In this document: piece by piece, positions 6,304-9,071 of the stretch | Position numbering within the stretch: the first letter of the stretch is position 1 | How the letters are laid out: every line of letters starts with the position of its first letter | Assembly: GCA_946414625.1 (NCBI GenBank) | Contig: CAMKPI010000057.1 | Span: 1 to 9,071 of the forward strand | Source: an uncultured Spirochaetaceae bacterium | Lineage (GTDB): Bacteria; Spirochaetota; Spirochaetia; Sphaerochaetales; Sphaerochaetaceae | Length of the DNA stretch: 9,071 nucleotides | Reading direction: 5' to 3' | The notes under the pieces: generated by a model | The model's input: only the letters and a program-made list of their open reading frames with translations | Databases searched by the model: none | Told to the model about the DNA's origin: nothing | Position numbers and translations under genes: made by a program

Positions 6304-6394
6304 ATGCGCGCCCCGCGTGATTTATTTAAAAAAACACGAGACGCCCGGGATGAAGAATTAAAGCCCCTCTATGCACGTCTCGCGTGATTTATTT
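6304..6394. repeat. Duplicated 24-bp element upstream of the transketolase genes
   Basis: Bases 6304-6327 and 6371-6394 match at 21 of 24 positions and share the exact 14-mer cgcgtgatttattt. The copies are 67 bp apart. Between them cacgagacg (6335-6343) is nearly the inverse of cgtctcgcgtg in the second copy (6376-6386), so the block can also pair with itself. The position just upstream of an A/T-rich promoter-like stretch suggests a pair of operator or activator sites, or a duplicated promoter remnant. That role is inferred from position only. Confidence 0.6.
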
Positions 6395-6398
6395 TTTC

Positions 6399-6432
6399 TA
6401 GACACCGCTATAAACCTGTTCTAAACTATAAA
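6399..6432 (+). promoter_or_regulatory. Possible promoter region for the transketolase operon
   Basis: Two TATAAA boxes, at 6409-6414 and 6427-6432, lie in the only strongly A/T-rich stretch before the transketolase genes. TAGACA at 6399-6404 resembles a -35, but its 22-base distance from the second box is too long for a good sigma70 site, so the exact promoter is uncertain. A start near 6440 would leave a leader of about 190 nt. That leader shows a small gtccg/cggac hairpin (6449-6453 with 6465-6469) and no riboswitch I recognise. Confidence 0.3.
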
Positions 6433-6628
6433 AGACAATCGGTGAAGAGTCCGGCTTTTCTGCTCGGACGATTATCCCGGGAGCCCCAGACGGATCTGCA
6501 GCGCGATTGGAAAAAGAATCTGTATGCTGCCGGAGACCTTTGCCGGAGCTTTTCTGGGGTGGCCGCAGTCATGGATCTTTTTGGCTTGGGGATGAAGAGG
6601 TGTTTGGAATTTGTAAGGAGAATGCTAT

Positions 6629-7468
6629 ATGAGCTTGACAGCAGAAGAGAAAAAAACGCTGGTGTCTTTTGCGGATAAAATCCGGATGTACTCCCTGTAC
6701 TGCATGGCACGTCCGGGACAGGGGCATGTCGGGGGTGCTCTTTCCATCTCGGAGATAGTGGCGTATCTCTACGGACGCGAGATGCGATATAATCCGAAAG
6801 ACCCCAAGTGGAAGGACAGGGACATTCTGATAATGTCCAAGGGGCACGCAGGTCCGGCGCTTTACAGCGCGCTTGCGATAAAGGGATTCTTCCCGGAGTC
6901 CTGGCTGAACACTCTTAACAAGGGCGGCACGGATTTGCCCAGCCACTGTGACAGGAACCACACCCCGGGGATCGACATGTGCACGGGAAGCCTGGGGCAG
7001 GGGCTGTCCATCGCGTGCGGCGTGGCCATCGGAGCCAGGCTTTCCGGCAGTGAAAAGCGTGTATACTGCATGATAGGAGACGGCGAGACGGACGAGGGAC
7101 AAAACTGGGAGGCGGCTCTTTTCGCTCCGGCGCACGGCCTGGACAACCTCATCGGAATGACCGATGTGAACCGCTTGCAGCTTGACGGTTTTGTAAAGGA
7201 CGTTCTTGATTTGGGCGACCTCGAGGCAAAGTGGCGTGCGTTCGGTTGGGACGTGGTGCGTGCCAACGGACACGACATGGATGCCATCTCCGGAGCGTTT
7301 GAGTCCTCGCATGAAAAGAACGGACGCCCCAAGATGATTCTTTTCGACACTGTGAAAGCCAAGGGCATGCCTCGGCTGGAGAACCAGGGGAACTGCCACC
7401 ACGCCACGCTCACGATCGACGAGGTGAAGGAAATCTACAACGGGGAGGTGCCGGCATGGCTGGATTGA
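6629..7468 (+). CDS. Transketolase, N-terminal (thiamine-diphosphate-binding) subunit
   Basis: Encodes 279 residues matching the N-terminal half of transketolase, which moves two-carbon ketol units between sugar phosphates in the non-oxidative pentose phosphate pathway. The thiamine-diphosphate/metal motif is GDGE at 150-153 with N181 as the later ligand (GDG-x(28)-N). Other conserved blocks are GHVGG at 32-36, SKGHAGPALY at 70-79, GSLGQGLS at 120-127, and KAKGMP followed by H257-H258 near the C-terminus. The ATG at 6629 has aaggag 8 bases upstream, the best ribosome binding site in the window. The gene overlaps the C-terminal subunit gene by 13 bases in another frame. This is the common two-gene form and not a broken single gene, because both halves have proper ends and the second has its own ribosome binding site. 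Confidence 0.96.
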   Translation: MSLTAEEKKTLVSFADKIRMYSLYCMARPGQGHVGGALSISEIVAYLYGREMRYNPKDPKWKDRDILIMSKGHAGPALYSALAIKGFFPESWLNTLNKGGTDLPSHCDRNHTPGIDMCTGSLGQGLSIACGVAIGARLSGSEKRVYCMIGDGETDEGQNWEAALFAPAHGLDNLIGMTDVNRLQLDGFVKDVLDLGDLEAKWRAFGWDVVRANGHDMDAISGAFESSHEKNGRPKMILFDTVKAKGMPRLENQGNCHHATLTIDEVKEIYNGEVPAWLD

Positions 7469-8415
7469 AATCGCTTTTGGGAGAGAATGTTGAAATCCGC
7501 AAGGTTTTCTGCGAGAAGATGTGCGAGATTGCCCGCCGCGACGGCCGCCTGATGTATCTGGACGCGGACCTTGTGGGCTCCTCCGGCATGAAGCCGTTCC
7601 TGAAGGAGTTTCCGGATCGCGGGATAGATGTTGGAATCGCCGAGGCGAACATGGTGGGAATATCTGCGGGTCTTTGCCTGGAGGGCTATATTCCGTTTGC
7701 CCATACATTCGGGATATTTGCGAGCCGCCGCGTTTTCGACCAGTTCTTCCTTGCGGCAAACTACGCGAAGCTGAATGTGAAACTTGTCGGCAGCGACCCC
7801 GGAGTTGCGGCGACGTATAACGGCGGTACCCACATGCCGTTCGAGGACGTTGGACTTATGAGGATGATCCCGGGTCTTGTCATTGTGGAGCCGTCCGACG
7901 CGGCGTCCACCGCTGCGTTTGTCGATCTTCTTTTTGAGTATTACGGAAGCGCGTATCTGCGACTGCACCGCAAGGCTCGCCCGGCGGTATATTCCAGGGA
8001 CGAGAAGTTCGAGATAGGGCGCTCGAAGACTCTTGCCGACGGTGGCGATGTCACACTCATCTCTCTCGGCTCGATAATGCTGGAAGAATCACTCAAGGCT
8101 GCCGACATTCTTGCTTCCGACGGAATCAAGGCCACGGTGATAGACGCGCTCACGGTGAAGCCGTTTGATAGAGAAATGGTGATCCGGGAGGCTAAAAAGA
8201 CGGGGCATATCGTCACCTGCGAGAATTGCAATGTAGTCGGAGGCATCGCGGCGGAGGTCGCCTCGATCATCACCGACGAGGCTCTCCCGTGCAGGCTTGG
8301 CAAAATCGGCGTTCAGGATCGGTTCGGGCAGGTTGGCAGCCTTGATTACCTCATCGAGGACTACGAGCTTTCGGCACGCCACATTGCGGACAAGGCTTTG
8401 GAGATTCTGAAGTAG
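7456..8415 (+). CDS. Transketolase, C-terminal (pyrimidine-binding) subunit
   Basis: Encodes 319 residues covering the pyrimidine-binding and C-terminal domains of transketolase. It pairs with the upstream subunit to complete the active site. E63 in GIAEANMVG is the expected catalytic glutamate that activates the cofactor. GGTHMPFED at 123-131 supplies the phosphate/substrate-side histidine H126. The C-terminal domain shows the usual strand and glycine pattern, with VTCENCNVVGGIAAEVAS at 253-270. The ATG at 7456 has ggggagg a few bases upstream and lies inside the end of the first subunit gene, so the two are probably translated together in similar amounts. 1-deoxyxylulose-5-phosphate synthase and pyruvate dehydrogenase E1-beta share this fold, but the partner and the split point favour transketolase. 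Confidence 0.95.
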   Translation: MAGLKSLLGENVEIRKVFCEKMCEIARRDGRLMYLDADLVGSSGMKPFLKEFPDRGIDVGIAEANMVGISAGLCLEGYIPFAHTFGIFASRRVFDQFFLAANYAKLNVKLVGSDPGVAATYNGGTHMPFEDVGLMRMIPGLVIVEPSDAASTAAFVDLLFEYYGSAYLRLHRKARPAVYSRDEKFEIGRSKTLADGGDVTLISLGSIMLEESLKAADILASDGIKATVIDALTVKPFDREMVIREAKKTGHIVTCENCNVVGGIAAEVASIITDEALPCRLGKIGVQDRFGQVGSLDYLIEDYELSARHIADKALEILK

Positions 8416-8477
8416 CCTTTGGAACACGGCTCGGGCATCGAAGCCTGGCGGATTGAGGCGCCTGGCAGGGTTCTGGG

Positions 8478-8963
8478 ATGCCTCCGGCACTGGAAGAGAG
8501 GATGGAGAGAGAGGAACAGGAATTCATAAAACGCCTGGAGGAGAAGCGCGGCGGAAAAATAGTCTTCCGTGATATCGCCTTGCTTTATGCAGACTCCGCG
8601 CGTAGAAGGAAGGAGGCAGTTTTTGTCTATCGGATCGGAGACAGGATCTACCTTGAGGATTTCGAGCGGGAGTTCCGTTTTTTGGGCTTCAAGGTGAAGC
8701 CTCCGAAGGGTTATAAATACGTCAAGTTTGAGGCGTATTTCCAGGTTTCGGATGTGAAGGATTGGTATACGATAAGCGGCTCTGCCGTGGAGCGCTTTCT
8801 TTCCGGCAAAACCTCGGAATTGAAAAAGGCCGGTTTTCTTGCAAGGCTTTTTTCCCAGACTATGCTGTGCCTGCTCTTCAAGGACGGAAGTTTTGTCTGC
8901 ATGCAGATGGTGGACAGGCGTTCTTTTCTGCGAGAGCTGGGGTTTGGCTCACAGTCGGGCTGA
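8478..8963 (+). CDS. Hypothetical protein downstream of split transketolase
   Basis: I do not recognise this 161-residue protein. Residues 4-27 are highly charged and look like an amphipathic helix (EERMEREEQEFIKRLEEKRGG). After that comes a mixed alpha/beta-looking stretch rich in Lys, Arg, Phe and Tyr (VFVYRIGDRIYLEDFEREFRFLGFKVKPPKGYKYVKFEAYFQV, described here by positions 48-90). A more hydrophobic C-terminal part, TMLCLLF near 128-134 and FVCMQMVDRRSFLREL near 139-154, is too short and too charged to be a membrane anchor. No signal peptide is seen, so it is probably cytoplasmic. The ATG at 8478 has aggg 7 bases upstream. A second ATG at 8502 has the purine-rich ggaagagagg directly before it and is nearly as good. 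It follows transketolase by 62 bases with no terminator, so it may be co-transcribed. Confidence 0.75.
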   Translation: MPPALEERMEREEQEFIKRLEEKRGGKIVFRDIALLYADSARRRKEAVFVYRIGDRIYLEDFEREFRFLGFKVKPPKGYKYVKFEAYFQVSDVKDWYTISGSAVERFLSGKTSELKKAGFLARLFSQTMLCLLFKDGSFVCMQMVDRRSFLRELGFGSQSG

Positions 8964-8966
8964 ACT

Positions 8967-8985
8967 GCCCCGCGTGCAGGGCTTT
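8967..8985 (+). terminator. Possible weak terminator after the hypothetical gene
   Basis: A gccc/gggc stem (8967-8970 with 8979-8982) with an 8-base loop is followed by ttt only. It sits just after the stop of the 161-residue gene, where a terminator is expected, but the stem is short. The remaining bases to 9071 hold no gene I can support, only a short gacgtaga direct repeat near 9002 and 9024. Confidence 0.25.
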
Positions 8986-9071
8986 GCGTGCTACGGCCTT
9001 GCGGACGTAGAGTCGGGTATTCAGACGTAGATCTGAGATCGCTCCTGAATTCTCGGCGGGCGCAGAGCGGT

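Larger units (their letters stand above)
5616..6628. other. Gene-free divergent intergenic region between tig and the transketolase genes
   Basis: About 1 kb separates the divergent operons and I accept no gene in it. From left to right it holds the tig leader and promoter (to 5825), an A/T-rich tract with a 6-bp dyad attttt-ttg-aaaaat near 5826-5840, the 78-bp tandem array (5871-6181), a G/C-rich stretch with hairpins agccc/gggct (6204-6208 with 6215-6219) and ccgag/ctcgg (6249-6253 with 6277-6281), the duplicated 24-bp element (6304-6394), an A/T-rich possible promoter (6399-6432) and the transketolase leader. Frames open through the array lack ribosome binding sites and credible starts. 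Confidence 0.7.

Noticed and set aside
5775..6305. 176-residue minus-strand repeat frame as a gene
   Set aside because: Openness follows from a period divisible by three. The frame runs through the tig promoter region and lacks a start with a ribosome binding site.
6433..6628. Thiamine-diphosphate riboswitch before the thiamine-dependent transketolase
   Set aside because: The conserved ctgaga and related core segments of that riboswitch are not visible in the leader.
6442..6678. 78-residue GTG-started frame in the transketolase leader
   Set aside because: It overlaps the well-supported transketolase start in another frame, has no ribosome binding site and looks like no known leader peptide.
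7456..7468. Frameshift splitting a single transketolase gene
   Set aside because: The second half has its own ATG and ribosome binding site, and both halves end at natural domain borders, as in the known two-subunit form.
6569..7759. 396-residue open frame on the minus strand across the transketolase genes
   Set aside because: It lies antisense to two well-supported genes, has no family resemblance and arises from the codon pattern of the opposite strand.

Overview
The window is mainly a chromosomal housekeeping region from a bacterium of roughly balanced base composition. No plasmid, phage, insertion-sequence, CRISPR or defence gene is visible. The order trigger factor, ClpP, ClpX, the split two-subunit transketolase and the general look of the proteins fit a spirochaete of the Treponema type. 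That is inference from recall: tig-clpP-clpX is a common bacterial order and I could not run a phylogeny.

Minus strand, 5615 down to 404: a tight five-gene run, tig, clpP, clpX, nrnA (DHH/DHHA1 oligoribonuclease/pAp phosphatase) and a TatD-family nuclease. Gaps are 44, -4, 8 and 4 bases, so it looks like one operon. It joins protein folding and degradation (trigger factor, ClpXP) to nucleic-acid end-processing (NrnA, TatD). A sigma70-type promoter with an A/T-rich upstream tract lies at 5798-5825 and would give a leader of about 175 nt before tig.

Plus strand, 6629 to 8963: N- and C-terminal halves of transketolase as two genes overlapping by 13 bases, with all recognisable thiamine-diphosphate and catalytic motifs kept. 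Sixty-two bases later comes a 161-residue protein of no family I recognise.

Two gene-free regions hold the unusual material. Bases 1-403, beyond the end of the minus operon, contain a run of closely packed hairpins (12-174) followed by four 48-bp tandem repeats (181-372). Bases 5616-6628, between the divergent operons, contain four 78-bp tandem repeats (5871-6181), each carrying a 19-bp dyad, and a duplicated 24-bp element (6304-6327 and 6371-6394) upstream of the transketolase genes. Both array periods are multiples of three, so several frames stay open through them, but I see no good evidence that they are translated.

I found no clear new multi-gene system. The best candidates for a second look are the dyad-bearing 78-bp array, the hairpin cluster at the left edge, the duplicated element before the transketolase, and the 161-residue unknown protein.
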